From the NCBI RefSeq assembly GCF_900631955.1, contig NZ_UZWD01000034.1, positions 58,555 to 122,554 on the forward strand: a stretch of 64,000 bases of DNA, read 5' to 3'. This document shows positions 34,945 to 42,531 of the stretch, piece after piece. The first letter of the stretch is position 1. Every line of letters starts with the position of its first letter. Origin of the DNA: Devosia equisanguinis (GTDB lineage: Bacteria; Pseudomonadota; Alphaproteobacteria; Rhizobiales; Devosiaceae). Position numbers and translations under genes: made by a program. Below the pieces are notes generated by a model. The model ran no database searches. It had not been told where the DNA came from and saw only the letters and a list, made by a program, of their open reading frames with translations.

Positions 34945-35925
34945 ATGGATCCTCGTCAGCCCCCGGACCGGCCGCGAGAACATGCCCTTTCGGCCAGCCT
35001 GCTGGCGCGGGTGTTCCACCAGCCCTCGCTGCTTTATTTTAACGCCGTGGCCACCCACCTCTCCATCCGCGAGGCCTCGCGGCGGCTTAACGTGGCCTCA
35101 TCGGCGGTCACAAGGCAGGTGGCGCAGCTCGAGGATGCACTGGGCATTGCCCTGTTCCTGCGCGAACGAAGACGCCTGCGCCTGTCGCCGGCCGGTGAAA
35201 TCCTGTTCCGCCATTCCCGCCGCCTTGCCGCGCCGATGGAAGCGGCGGTGTCGGAAATCGAAATGTTGCGCGGGGTACGGGCCGGCTCGGTACGCATCGC
35301 CACGGTGGAAAGTGTCGGGTTGTCGTTCCTGCCGCAGCTGATCAGCGATTTCGGTCGCCGCTATCCCCGGCTCAATCTCGATGTTTCCATCGTGCCCTCG
35401 GCCGAAGTCATCGAGCGGCTGGTCGATGAGCGGGTCGATATCGGCTTCGGCTTCACCGCAAAGGCAACGCGCCATGTCGACATCGCCTTTCGCCGCGACG
35501 TCAGCATCGGCGTGGTCATGACCCCCGACCATCCGCTGGCGACGGCGCAGAACCTCACCATGGCCCAGTGCCTCGAACACCCACTGGCCGTGGGCAAGCC
35601 GGAAATCTCCATCCGCGAAGTCATCGAGCCGTTCCTGCGCTCATCGGCCGCCATCACCCCGCCGCTGGTGGAGGTGGATTCGATCCGCATGCTGGTGGAG
35701 CTGGCACTGGGCGGGCACTATGCCTCGATCATGACCCCGATCGGCGCCCAGAACGACATTGCCGCCGGGCGGCTGGTGTTCAAGCAATTGCAGGATGGCG
35801 GCCTGCCCACCAATCGCTTCGGCATTCTGGTGCGCAATGGTGGCGCCCTGCACCTGGCGCCGGCGATCTTTTACGAACACGCCAAGGGCTATTTCGAAAG
35901 CCTGTCCATGCCCGGGGCGATTTAA
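34945..35925 (+). CDS. LysR family transcriptional regulator, probable purine-operon regulator
   Basis: 326 residues. The winged helix-turn-helix lies at about 40-62 (LSIREASRRLNVASSAVTRQVAQLEDALG), followed by the effector-binding domain (VRIATVESVGLSFLPQLI onward). ATG 34945 has GGAG upstream. It is transcribed away from uraH-xdhABC, the classical position for a LysR regulator of the facing operon. I infer that it responds to a purine breakdown intermediate such as urate or hydroxyisourate; the sequence does not show the ligand. Confidence 0.88.
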   Translation: MDPRQPPDRPREHALSASLLARVFHQPSLLYFNAVATHLSIREASRRLNVASSAVTRQVAQLEDALGIALFLRERRRLRLSPAGEILFRHSRRLAAPMEAAVSEIEMLRGVRAGSVRIATVESVGLSFLPQLISDFGRRYPRLNLDVSIVPSAEVIERLVDERVDIGFGFTAKATRHVDIAFRRDVSIGVVMTPDHPLATAQNLTMAQCLEHPLAVGKPEISIREVIEPFLRSSAAITPPLVEVDSIRMLVELALGGHYASIMTPIGAQNDIAAGRLVFKQLQDGGLPTNRFGILVRNGGALHLAPAIFYEHAKGYFESLSMPGAI

Positions 35926-35939
35926 GCAAGCCCGGACGC

Positions 35940-35979
35940 TTGACATGCATAGCCATTCAGCTATGAATTAATTCATAGC
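35940..35979 (+). promoter_or_regulatory. Promoter and palindromic operator of the first ArsR operon
   Basis: TTGACA (35940-35945), 16-base spacer, TATGAA (35962-35967). A perfect 20-base palindrome GCTATGAATTAATTCATAGC (35960-35979) covers the -10 region. An extra half-site CATAGC (35948-35953) forms a second inverted pair with GCTATG. Repression by the downstream ArsR protein is the simplest reading. Confidence 0.65.
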
Positions 35980-35992
35980 CAACGGTGAATAT

Positions 35993-36322
35993 ATGTCAGC
36001 ACCCCTGCCCCACGACCTGCTCTTCCGCTCTCTCGCCGATCCAACGCGGCGGGCGATCTTCGAGCGGCTGTGTCGCGATGGCGAGCAGACTGTGGGCGCG
36101 CTCACCGACTGGGCCGGCGTATCCCAGCCCACCGTCTCCAAGCACCTGGTAGTGCTCAGGCAGGCCGGCCTGGTGCAGGACCGCCATGCCGGGCGCCAGA
36201 CCCATTACACCGCCCGCACCGATGCGCTGGCGCCGCTGCTGGATTGGACCCGCGAAATGACCAGCTTCTGGAACACGCGTCTCGATGCGCTGGAAAACAC
36301 ACTGACAAGGATGGATCAATGA
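35993..36322 (+). CDS. ArsR family transcriptional regulator (module 1)
   Basis: A 109-residue winged-helix regulator. PTRRAIFERLCRDGEQTV, GVSQPTVSKHLVVLRQAGLV and GRQTHYTAR show the helix-turn-helix and wing. There are no metal-binding cysteine pairs, so it belongs with the SRPBCC-associated ArsR group rather than metal sensors. Weak GGTGA precedes ATG 35993. It overlaps the next gene by 4 bases and heads an operon with two DUF1801 proteins and one AHSA1 protein. Confidence 0.88.
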   Translation: MSAPLPHDLLFRSLADPTRRAIFERLCRDGEQTVGALTDWAGVSQPTVSKHLVVLRQAGLVQDRHAGRQTHYTARTDALAPLLDWTREMTSFWNTRLDALENTLTRMDQ

Positions 36323-36756
36323 CCCGGCGCCCCGCCCTAAAGCCCGGGCCCGATGGCATTGTCCGCCTGGCCGGCGGCAATCCGCAAATCGCCAAGGGTT
36401 ATGGCGACGAAATTGTGCAACGCTACATCGCCGCCATGCCCGGCTGGCAGTCCGAAGTCGGCCGCCGCCTCGACGCCGTGATCACCCAAACCCTGCCAGA
36501 TGTCGAAAAGGCGGTGAAGTGGAATTCCCCGCTTTACGGAACGGAGACGGATGTCTGGTTCCTCGGCTTTCACTGCCTCACCCGCTACGTGAAAGTCTCG
36601 TTCTTCCAGGGCGCCCATCTCGATCCGGTCCCGCCGGGCACGTCCAAGCAGGCGCATGTGCGCTATCTCGACATTTACGAAACCGATGAATTCGACGCAG
36701 GCCGCTTCGCCGAGTGGGTCAAGCAGGCCAGCCTCCTGCCCGGCGAAAGGATGTAG
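36319..36756 (+). CDS. DUF1801 domain protein (first copy)
   Basis: 145 residues. VQRYIAAMPGWQSEVGRRLDAVI, PDVEKAVKWNSPLYG and FLGFHCLTRYVKVSFFQGA are typical of the YdhG-like DUF1801 fold, a small soluble protein of unknown function. ATG 36319 overlaps the arsR stop. The arsR-DUF1801-SRPBCC combination recurs in bacteria. A larger frame upstream (from 36070) is only a shadow of arsR. Confidence 0.8.
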   Translation: MTRRPALKPGPDGIVRLAGGNPQIAKGYGDEIVQRYIAAMPGWQSEVGRRLDAVITQTLPDVEKAVKWNSPLYGTETDVWFLGFHCLTRYVKVSFFQGAHLDPVPPGTSKQAHVRYLDIYETDEFDAGRFAEWVKQASLLPGERM

Positions 36757-36760
36757 CCCC

Positions 36761-37180
36761 ATGGCCTTTTCGAAGAACAGTGCCGCCGACCTCGCTACCG
36801 GCGCCACGCCGAGCGAACTCATCGACCAGCGCATCGCCGCCCTGCCCGATTGGCGTGGCGAAAAGCTCGCCACGATCCGCCGGCTCATCCACGAGGCGCT
36901 GCCCGACGTGGCCGAGGAATGGAAATGGGGCAAGCCGGTATGGTCGGCGGACGGCATTCTGTGCACCGGCGAAGTTTACAAGGCTTACGTAAAAACCACC
37001 TTCCCCAAGGGCGCCGCACTGGCCGACCCCGAAAAACTCTTCAATTCCAGCCTTGAGGGCAATGTGCGCCGCGCCATCGATTTCTTCGAGGGCGAGAGCA
37101 TCAACGAGGCCGGTTTCATCGCCCTGATCCGTGACGCCGCTGCCGCCAACCGCGCCAAACCCGCCAAAACCAAAACGTGA
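36761..37180 (+). CDS. DUF1801 domain protein (second copy)
   Basis: 139 residues, related to its neighbour: IDQRIAALPDWRGEKLATIRRLI, PDVAEEWKWGKPVWS and VYKAYVKTTFPKGAAL. The Lys/Ala-rich tail (RAKPAKTKT) is probably disordered. ATG 36761 has AAAGGA just upstream, inside the end of the first copy, and the gap is 4 bases. It is likely an old duplication. Function unknown. Confidence 0.8.
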   Translation: MAFSKNSAADLATGATPSELIDQRIAALPDWRGEKLATIRRLIHEALPDVAEEWKWGKPVWSADGILCTGEVYKAYVKTTFPKGAALADPEKLFNSSLEGNVRRAIDFFEGESINEAGFIALIRDAAAANRAKPAKTKT

Positions 37181-37187
37181 GATTCTC

Positions 37188-37613
37188 ATGAGCATCGCCG
37201 AAACCCGCTCCGTCGTCATCGAGCGCGAGCTCGCCCATGCGCCTGAAAAGGTCTGGCGCGCGCTGACGCAGCAGCACCTGATCGCCGACTGGCTGATGCA
37301 GAACGATTTCGCGCCGGTGGTCGGCCACAAGTTCAAGCTGCGCGGCGAATGGGGCGGCGTACTCGACTGCGAAGTGCTTGAAATCGATCCCCAGCGCAGC
37401 CTCTCCTATACCTGGGACTTCGCCAACGATGACCCGACCTATGCGCTGAAAAGTGTCGTCACCTATACGCTTACTCCCAGCGGCACCGGCACCATGCTGC
37501 GCGTCGAGCAATCCGGCTTCCACGCCGACCAGAAACAGGCCTATGGCGGCGCCCATGCCGGCTGGAAGGGCTTTTTCAACAAGCTGGATACTCTGGTGGG
37601 GACGCTGGATTAG
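37188..37613 (+). CDS. SRPBCC (AHSA1-type) domain protein, module 1
   Basis: 141 residues with the START-like AHSA1 fold: IERELAHAPEKVWRALTQQHLIADWLM at the N-terminus and GWKGFFNKLDTLV at the C-terminus. Such proteins have a hydrophobic pocket, but ligands are seldom known. It is the last gene of the ArsR-DUF1801-DUF1801 operon, 7 bases after the second DUF1801 gene. Confidence 0.85.
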   Translation: MSIAETRSVVIERELAHAPEKVWRALTQQHLIADWLMQNDFAPVVGHKFKLRGEWGGVLDCEVLEIDPQRSLSYTWDFANDDPTYALKSVVTYTLTPSGTGTMLRVEQSGFHADQKQAYGGAHAGWKGFFNKLDTLVGTLD

Positions 37614-37721
37614 GCGCGGGCGCGGAACGGTGGATCGCGACACTCCATCGCTCACCCCCTAGCGCCGCACCCTGCCTTTTGCTTACCATTGGTCTCAGCC
37701 TGACTTTGAAGAGACCGCCCA

Positions 37722-39140
37722 ATGAACCGCTACCCCCGTGACATGCATGGCTATGGCCAGACCCCTCCCAATGCCAATTGGCCGGGCGGCGCGCACGTGG
37801 CGGTGCAGTTCGTGCTCAATTACGAAGAGGGCGGGGAGAACTGCGTGCTGCATGGCGATGCGGCCTCCGAGGCTTTCCTGGTCGACGTGCTCGGTGCCGC
37901 ACCCTGGCCCGGCCAGCGCCACGCCAATGTCGAGTCCATGTATGAATATGGCGCCCGCGCCGGCTTCTGGCGGCTGCATCGGCTGTTCACCGAGGCGAAC
38001 CTGCCGGTCACCATCTATGGCGTCGCCACCGCGCTGATGCGCGCGCCGGCCCAGCTGGCCGCCATGCAGGAGGCCGGTTGGGAAATCGCCAGCCATGGGC
38101 TCAAATGGGTGCAGCACAAGGACATGCCGCCCGAGGAGGAACGCGCCCAGATTGCCGAGGCCATTCGGCTCCACACCATCGCAACGGGAGCGCGCCCGCT
38201 CGGCTGGTACACTGGACGCTCCAGCCTCAATACCGTCGAGCTGGTCGCCGAGGCCGGCGGCTTTGCCTATATCTCGGACACCTATGACGACGACCTGCCC
38301 TATTGGAAGGTGATCGCCGGCACCCCGCAGCTCATCATCCCCTATACGCTTTCGGCCAACGACATGCGTTTCGTGACCGCGCCGGGCTTCGACAATGGCG
38401 AGGAATATTTCACCTTCCTCAAGGACAGCTTTGACTGCCTCTATGCCGAAGGCCAGGCGGGCTCACCCAAGATGATGTCGCTGGGCCTGCATTGCCGTCT
38501 GGTGGGACAACCGGGGCGCTATCAAGGGCTCAAGAAATTCGTCGATTATATCAAGGGCTTCGACAAGGTCTGGATCCCCACCCGGCTCGAGATTGCCCAG
38601 CACTGGGCCAAGGAACATCCCTATATGGCGCCAGAAATGGTGCCGAGCCAGATGGAGAAAGCGGCGTTCGTCGAACGCTTCGGCTCGATCTTCGAGCATT
38701 CCCACTGGATCGCCGACCGCGCCTGGGAAGGCGAGATGGGGCCCGCCAATGACACCGCCATCGGCCTGCATTTCGCGCTGCGGACCCAGTTCCGCCTGGC
38801 GACGCCCGAAGAACGGCTCGCCGTGCTGCGGGCCCACCCCGATCTGGCCGGCAAGCTGGCCGCTGCAAAGCGCCTCACCGCCGACTCAACAGCCGAACAG
38901 GCCTCGGCCGGCCTCGACGCGCTGACCGATGCCGAGCGCGAGAAATTCACCGCGCTCAACACCGCCTATGTCGAAAAATTCGGCTTCCCCTTCATCATCG
39001 CCGTACGCGATCACACCAAGGCCTCGATCCTCGAAAACTTCGAGACACGCCTGGCCAATTCGGCGGGTGAGGAATTTGCCACCGCCTGCGCCCAGGTCGA
39101 ACGCATCGCCCTGCTGCGCTTGAAGGCAGTTCTGCCCTAG
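37722..39140 (+). CDS. puuE: Fused allantoinase (PuuE) and OHCU decarboxylase (UraD)
   Basis: 472 residues in two parts. Residues 1 to about 300 form a polysaccharide-deacetylase-like allantoinase: NWPGGAHVAVQFVLNYEEGGE, EIASHGLKW, GWYTGRSSLNT and LGLHCRLVGQPGR. Residues from about 308 to 472 form UraD: FVERFGSIFEHSHWIADRAW, AHPDLAGKLA and FPFIIAVRDHTKASILENFETRL. The protein would decarboxylate OHCU to S-allantoin and open it to allantoate. Its stop shares the four bases CTAG with the stop of the convergent SRPBCC gene. A separate promoter is expected at 37614-37721. Confidence 0.93.
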   Translation: MNRYPRDMHGYGQTPPNANWPGGAHVAVQFVLNYEEGGENCVLHGDAASEAFLVDVLGAAPWPGQRHANVESMYEYGARAGFWRLHRLFTEANLPVTIYGVATALMRAPAQLAAMQEAGWEIASHGLKWVQHKDMPPEEERAQIAEAIRLHTIATGARPLGWYTGRSSLNTVELVAEAGGFAYISDTYDDDLPYWKVIAGTPQLIIPYTLSANDMRFVTAPGFDNGEEYFTFLKDSFDCLYAEGQAGSPKMMSLGLHCRLVGQPGRYQGLKKFVDYIKGFDKVWIPTRLEIAQHWAKEHPYMAPEMVPSQMEKAAFVERFGSIFEHSHWIADRAWEGEMGPANDTAIGLHFALRTQFRLATPEERLAVLRAHPDLAGKLAAAKRLTADSTAEQASAGLDALTDAEREKFTALNTAYVEKFGFPFIIAVRDHTKASILENFETRLANSAGEEFATACAQVERIALLRLKAVLP

Positions 39141-39589
39141 CGCGAACCGAACGCTGTATCGATCGCGGCCAACATCGCGCCCCATGCCGCTGCCGTCTGG
39201 GGGACATACTCGGCCCATTCGGCGTCCATGTCGTGCGTGACCCGCACCTGGCACCCTTTGCCGCGCGGTTCGATCTCCAGCGTCACCAGCGAACTGTCCT
39301 CTGCCTCTTCTTCGGGTGTCACGAACCAGCTGAATGCGATACGGGTCGGCCGATCGAGGCGCTTGTAGGTGCCCCAGGCCTCCGACCCATCCCGGCTATC
39401 GGCGAAGACGAACTTTCCGCCGGTCACCGGCTCGATCTCTACCCGGGTAACAACCTCGTCCGGCGTTTTTGCCTGCAATTGCGCGGTCATCCACTGTCTT
39501 GCACGTTCAGGCATCAGCCAGGCGTCATACACCTGTTCGGCCGAAAGACTGGCAAATTCGTACTCGGCCCGTGCGGTCACCGTGCTCAT
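39137..39589 (-). CDS. SRPBCC domain protein, module 2 (downstream gene)
   Basis: 150 residues. TARAEYEFASLSAEQVYDAWL, PVTGGKFVFADSRDG and the C-terminal AAAWGAMLAAIDTAF match the AHSA1 START-like fold. ATG 39589 overlaps the upstream SRPBCC stop by 4 bases. The longer frame to 39670 is a shadow of that gene. Paired paralogues under one ArsR promoter are common. Ligand unknown. Confidence 0.82.
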   Translation of the reverse strand: MSTVTARAEYEFASLSAEQVYDAWLMPERARQWMTAQLQAKTPDEVVTRVEIEPVTGGKFVFADSRDGSEAWGTYKRLDRPTRIAFSWFVTPEEEAEDSSLVTLEIEPRGKGCQVRVTHDMDAEWAEYVPQTAAAWGAMLAAIDTAFGSR

Positions 39590-40044
39590 TTGTAGAAGCC
39601 GTCCCGCAGGTTGATACCGTGCTCGACATAGGCCTTCATCGCGGCCAGCATGCCGGTCCAGCCTTCGCAATTGCCATAAGACGCCTTCTGCCCCGCTTCG
39701 TTTTCGCGCCAGCCCGCCTCGTGGATGCGCACCAACGTACGGCCATCTTCCAGCGCCTCGAAGGTCATGGTTACCGTCGTCTGGTAGAGGCCGGCCGCAT
39801 CATCATCGGGCGGCGCATCCCAGCGCAGCACGATCTTCCGGTCGGGCACGACTTCGACGACATGCACCGGAAAAGCGCCGGGGAAGTCATGAAAGTCCCA
39901 GGTCACCACGGCGCCGGTTTCGAGCCGGCCCTTGGCGCCGCCCGTGGTGAAATAGCCCGACAGCCTGGCCGGATCGGCCACCGCCTCGAACACGTCATGG
40001 ACCGGACGGGATATACGTCCACCCACTGTGAACTCATAAGCCAT
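39586..40044 (-). CDS. SRPBCC domain protein, module 2 (upstream gene)
   Basis: 152 residues. FTVGGRISRPVHDVFEAVADPARLSGYFT and the C-terminal GNCEGWTGMLAAMKAYVEHG show the AHSA1 fold. GAGGAGG before ATG 40044 is one of the best ribosome sites in the window. It is divergent from the ArsR gene with only 50 bases between them, so both are controlled by the palindrome 40077-40096. Confidence 0.85.
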   Translation of the reverse strand: MAYEFTVGGRISRPVHDVFEAVADPARLSGYFTTGGAKGRLETGAVVTWDFHDFPGAFPVHVVEVVPDRKIVLRWDAPPDDDAAGLYQTTVTMTFEALEDGRTLVRIHEAGWRENEAGQKASYGNCEGWTGMLAAMKAYVEHGINLRDGFYK

Positions 40045-40059
40045 ACCAACCTCCTCGGC

Positions 40060-40101
40060 TTGACCTCGATCACAATATGTTATATTTTTATAACATGTCA
40101 A
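40060..40101. promoter_or_regulatory. Divergent promoters and operator of ArsR module 2
   Basis: Palindrome ATGTTATATTTTTATAACAT (40077-40096; perfect 8-base arms, centre TTTT). Plus strand: TTGACC (40060-40065), 17 bases, TATTTT (40083-40088), which puts +1 at or next to the arsR ATG (40095). Minus strand: TTGACA (40101-40096), 16 bases, CATATT (40079-40074). The operator covers both promoters, as expected for an autorepressor. Confidence 0.55.
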
Positions 40102-40427
40102 ATGACGACGCCGACGACCTGATTTTCAAGGCCTTGAGCCACCGCGCGCGCCGCCGCATTCTGGATGCGCTGAAAGCAGAGCCGTTGACGACAGGCATGC
40201 TCTGCGACCGGTTTCCCGGTCTGGACCGCTGCACCGTCATGCAGCATCTGGGCGTGCTGGAGAATGCCGGGCTCGTCGTCGCCGAAAAGCGCGGCCGCGA
40301 GCGTTGGAACCACCTCGATGCAATGCCTGTTCACGCCATTCACGAACGCTGGATCGGCCCCTACGCCGCCTATGCCGCCGGCATGCTCAGCCGTCTCAAG
40401 CGCCATGTCGAAGAGCCCGCCGTCTGA
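40095..40427 (+). CDS. ArsR family transcriptional regulator (module 2)
   Basis: A 110-residue winged-helix protein: FKALSHRARRRILDALKAEPLTTGML, LDRCTVMQHLGVLENAGLV and KRGRERWNHL. No metal-site cysteine pairs are seen. The ATG at 40095 lies inside the operator palindrome and has no Shine-Dalgarno sequence, so the mRNA is probably leaderless. The frame opening at 40077 would begin within the promoter. It is likely the repressor of the facing SRPBCC pair. Confidence 0.85.
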   Translation: MSNDDADDLIFKALSHRARRRILDALKAEPLTTGMLCDRFPGLDRCTVMQHLGVLENAGLVVAEKRGRERWNHLDAMPVHAIHERWIGPYAAYAAGMLSRLKRHVEEPAV

Positions 40428-40451
40428 TCACGCTATTGTCAGGCCGATTTC

Positions 40452-40476
40452 GGAACAGACCCGGCGGGCAGGCCTT
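40452..40476 (+). promoter_or_regulatory. Possible general-stress (EcfG-type) promoter of the baeRF gene
   Basis: GGAAC (40452-40456), 18 bases, then TT (40475-40476), matching the rhizobial RpoE2 consensus. The predicted leader of about 35 bases contains AAAGGA at a good distance from ATG 40517. Confidence 0.45.
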
Positions 40477-40516
40477 TTGCCTTCAGTAACTCTGTCACTG
40501 AAAGGACTTTGGCCGC

Positions 40517-41635
40517 ATGCTTTATGTCGACATCCCGACCCAGAAGGACCTCACCGCCCTTCGAGCCGCACGAGACGACGCCAGCGTTTCCATCTACCTC
40601 GAAACCACGCCACTCACCCAGGATATCGAAAAAAGCAGGATAACCTTTGGCAATCTGGGCAAGGATGCCCTGACCCAATTGGCAGACGCGGGTATCGACA
40701 AGAAGCGTCTTGCCAGCCTCATCGAAGAACTGGACGATCTGGCCGAGGACGACGATTTCTGGCGCCAGCAGGCGCACAGCCTCGCCATCTTTGCCACCCC
40801 GGACAATATCCGCACGTTCCGCCTGGCCAATCGACTGACCGATATGGTCGAGGTGTCCGATCGCTTCCATCTCAAGCCGCTATTGCGCGCCGTGACCTTC
40901 CGCAATGCCGCCCATGTGCTGGCCATTTCCGAGAACAAGGTGCGCCTGGTCGAGATCGCCGCCGACCTGCCGGCGAGCGAAGTCGACGTATCGGGCTTTC
41001 CAGATGGCGCGGCCGATGCGGTCAACAAGTCCACGATCAATGATCGTTCGCATAGCCGCCGCATCCACGGCTCGGAAGGGCAGAAGGTGCAGCTGGCCAA
41101 ATATATCCGCCGCGTCGATGCCGCCTTGCGCCCGGTCCTCGCCAATCAGGACCTGCCGCTGATCCTCGCCGCCACCGAGCCTGTGGCATCGCTGGTTCGC
41201 TCCGTCAGCGGCCTCGATTTCGAGCCTGATATCATTGCCGGCAGCCCCGACCGACTGACTGAAGGCGAGCTGGCCGATGCCGCCCGCAAGGTGCTCGATG
41301 CCCGTTATGCGCGAAAGATTGCCGACTTCGCTACTCTGTTCGACACCCGCAACGGCCAGAACCGGGCAACCACTGATCTCTCCGATGCCGCCCGTGCCGC
41401 CACTTTCGGCGCCATCGATACCCTGCTCGTCGACATCGACAATGTCGTCAACGGCACCATTGACGAGGAAAACGGCGCCATCAGCTTCTCGGATACGCCT
41501 GATGCGGTCGACTACGGGATCGTCGATGAAATCGCCGGCCGGGCGCTGGCCAGTGGCGCAACGGTGATGGCCGTCCGGCGCGACGACATCCCAGGCAAGG
41601 GCGACCTTGCCGCGGTGCTGCGCTACACCGTCTAG
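40517..41635 (+). CDS. baeRF-type protein (bacterial archaeo-eukaryotic release factor family)
   Basis: A 372-residue soluble protein resembling the baeRF families, eRF1-like proteins predicted to act on ribosomes. Segments supporting this are SVSIYLETTPLTQDIEKSRI at the start, HSLAIFATPDNIRTFRL and LLRAVTFRNAAHVLAISENKVRLVEI in the middle, and the C-terminal VMAVRRDDIPGKGDLAAVLRY. The exact subfamily (I lean to baeRF3/11-like) is from memory. Upstream is a GGAAC-N18-TT motif, suggesting general-stress induction. It is unrelated to its purine-gene neighbours. Confidence 0.7.
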   Translation: MLYVDIPTQKDLTALRAARDDASVSIYLETTPLTQDIEKSRITFGNLGKDALTQLADAGIDKKRLASLIEELDDLAEDDDFWRQQAHSLAIFATPDNIRTFRLANRLTDMVEVSDRFHLKPLLRAVTFRNAAHVLAISENKVRLVEIAADLPASEVDVSGFPDGAADAVNKSTINDRSHSRRIHGSEGQKVQLAKYIRRVDAALRPVLANQDLPLILAATEPVASLVRSVSGLDFEPDIIAGSPDRLTEGELADAARKVLDARYARKIADFATLFDTRNGQNRATTDLSDAARAATFGAIDTLLVDIDNVVNGTIDEENGAISFSDTPDAVDYGIVDEIAGRALASGATVMAVRRDDIPGKGDLAAVLRYTV

Positions 41636-41709
41636 CCAAAGGCCCCGACTTGCCGCTAAGCATTCGGGTGGCGGGCCAGTCTCGCCACCCCCTTATTCGG
41701 TAGCGCCTC

Positions 41710-42528
41710 ATGACCTCGACCTATGCCACCCCGCCCGCCGGACTGCCCGGACAGATGACCCTGCATACCCAGCGCGCGGTTTTCACCGAGGCCTATGCCT
41801 TCCTGCCGGCCGGGGTGATGCGCGACATTGTCACCTCCTACCTGCCGCATTGGCGCGACAGCCGCGCCTGGATCATCGCCCGCCCGCTCAGCGGCTTTGC
41901 CGAGACCTTCTCGCAATATATCGTCGAGGTGCTTCCCGGCGGCGGCAGCGAGCGGCCTGAGCCCAATCGCGAAGCCGAAGGTGTGCTCTTCGTGGTCTCC
42001 GGACAGATGACGCTGACCGTGGAGGGCGAGACGCATCTGCTCAAGGAGGGTGGCTATGCCTTTCTCCCGCCCGGCTGCGCCTGGAGCCTGGTCAACAAAT
42101 CCACCGCCCCCGTGCGCTTCCATTGGGTGCGCAAGCGCTACGAGGCGGTAGACGGCATCGACATCCCGACCGCCTTCGTCACCAACGAGCAGGACGAGCC
42201 CATCCGCTGGATGCCCGGCACCAATGATCGTTGGGGCACGACCCGCTTCGTCGAACCCACCGATCTGCGCCACGACATGCATGTCAATATCGTCACCCTC
42301 GAGCCCGGCGCGGTCATTCCCTTCGAGGAAACCCACGTCATGGAGCACGGGCTCTATGTGCTCGAAGGCAAGGCGGTCTACCGGCTCAATCGCGATTGGG
42401 TCGAGGTGGAAACCGGCGACTTCATGTGGCTGCGCGCCTTCTGCCCGCAGGCCTGCTATGCCGGGCCGGAGCGCTTCCGCTACCTGCTCTACAAGGACGT
42501 CAACCGCCACGCCAAGCTGCCGTTCTGA
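41710..42528 (+). CDS. allE: (S)-ureidoglycine aminohydrolase (bicupin)
   Basis: A 272-residue double-cupin protein (YlbA/UGHY family) that hydrolyses (S)-ureidoglycine to (S)-ureidoglycolate and ammonia, using Mn2+. The first cupin includes SQYIVEVLPGGGSERPEP and GVLFVVSGQMTL; the second has VNIVTLEPGAVIPFEETHVMEHGLYVLEG with the metal ligands (E, H, H). ATG 41710 is used. It overlaps nothing but is 3 bases from allA, so the two form an operon for the last steps of the allantoin pathway. Confidence 0.93.
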   Translation: MTSTYATPPAGLPGQMTLHTQRAVFTEAYAFLPAGVMRDIVTSYLPHWRDSRAWIIARPLSGFAETFSQYIVEVLPGGGSERPEPNREAEGVLFVVSGQMTLTVEGETHLLKEGGYAFLPPGCAWSLVNKSTAPVRFHWVRKRYEAVDGIDIPTAFVTNEQDEPIRWMPGTNDRWGTTRFVEPTDLRHDMHVNIVTLEPGAVIPFEETHVMEHGLYVLEGKAVYRLNRDWVEVETGDFMWLRAFCPQACYAGPERFRYLLYKDVNRHAKLPF

Positions 42529-42531
42529 GCC

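Noticed and set aside
41710..42528. Allantoicase as the function of the bicupin gene
   Set aside because: Allantoicase has a different fold. The cupin repeats and the MEHGLYVLEG metal site identify ureidoglycine aminohydrolase.
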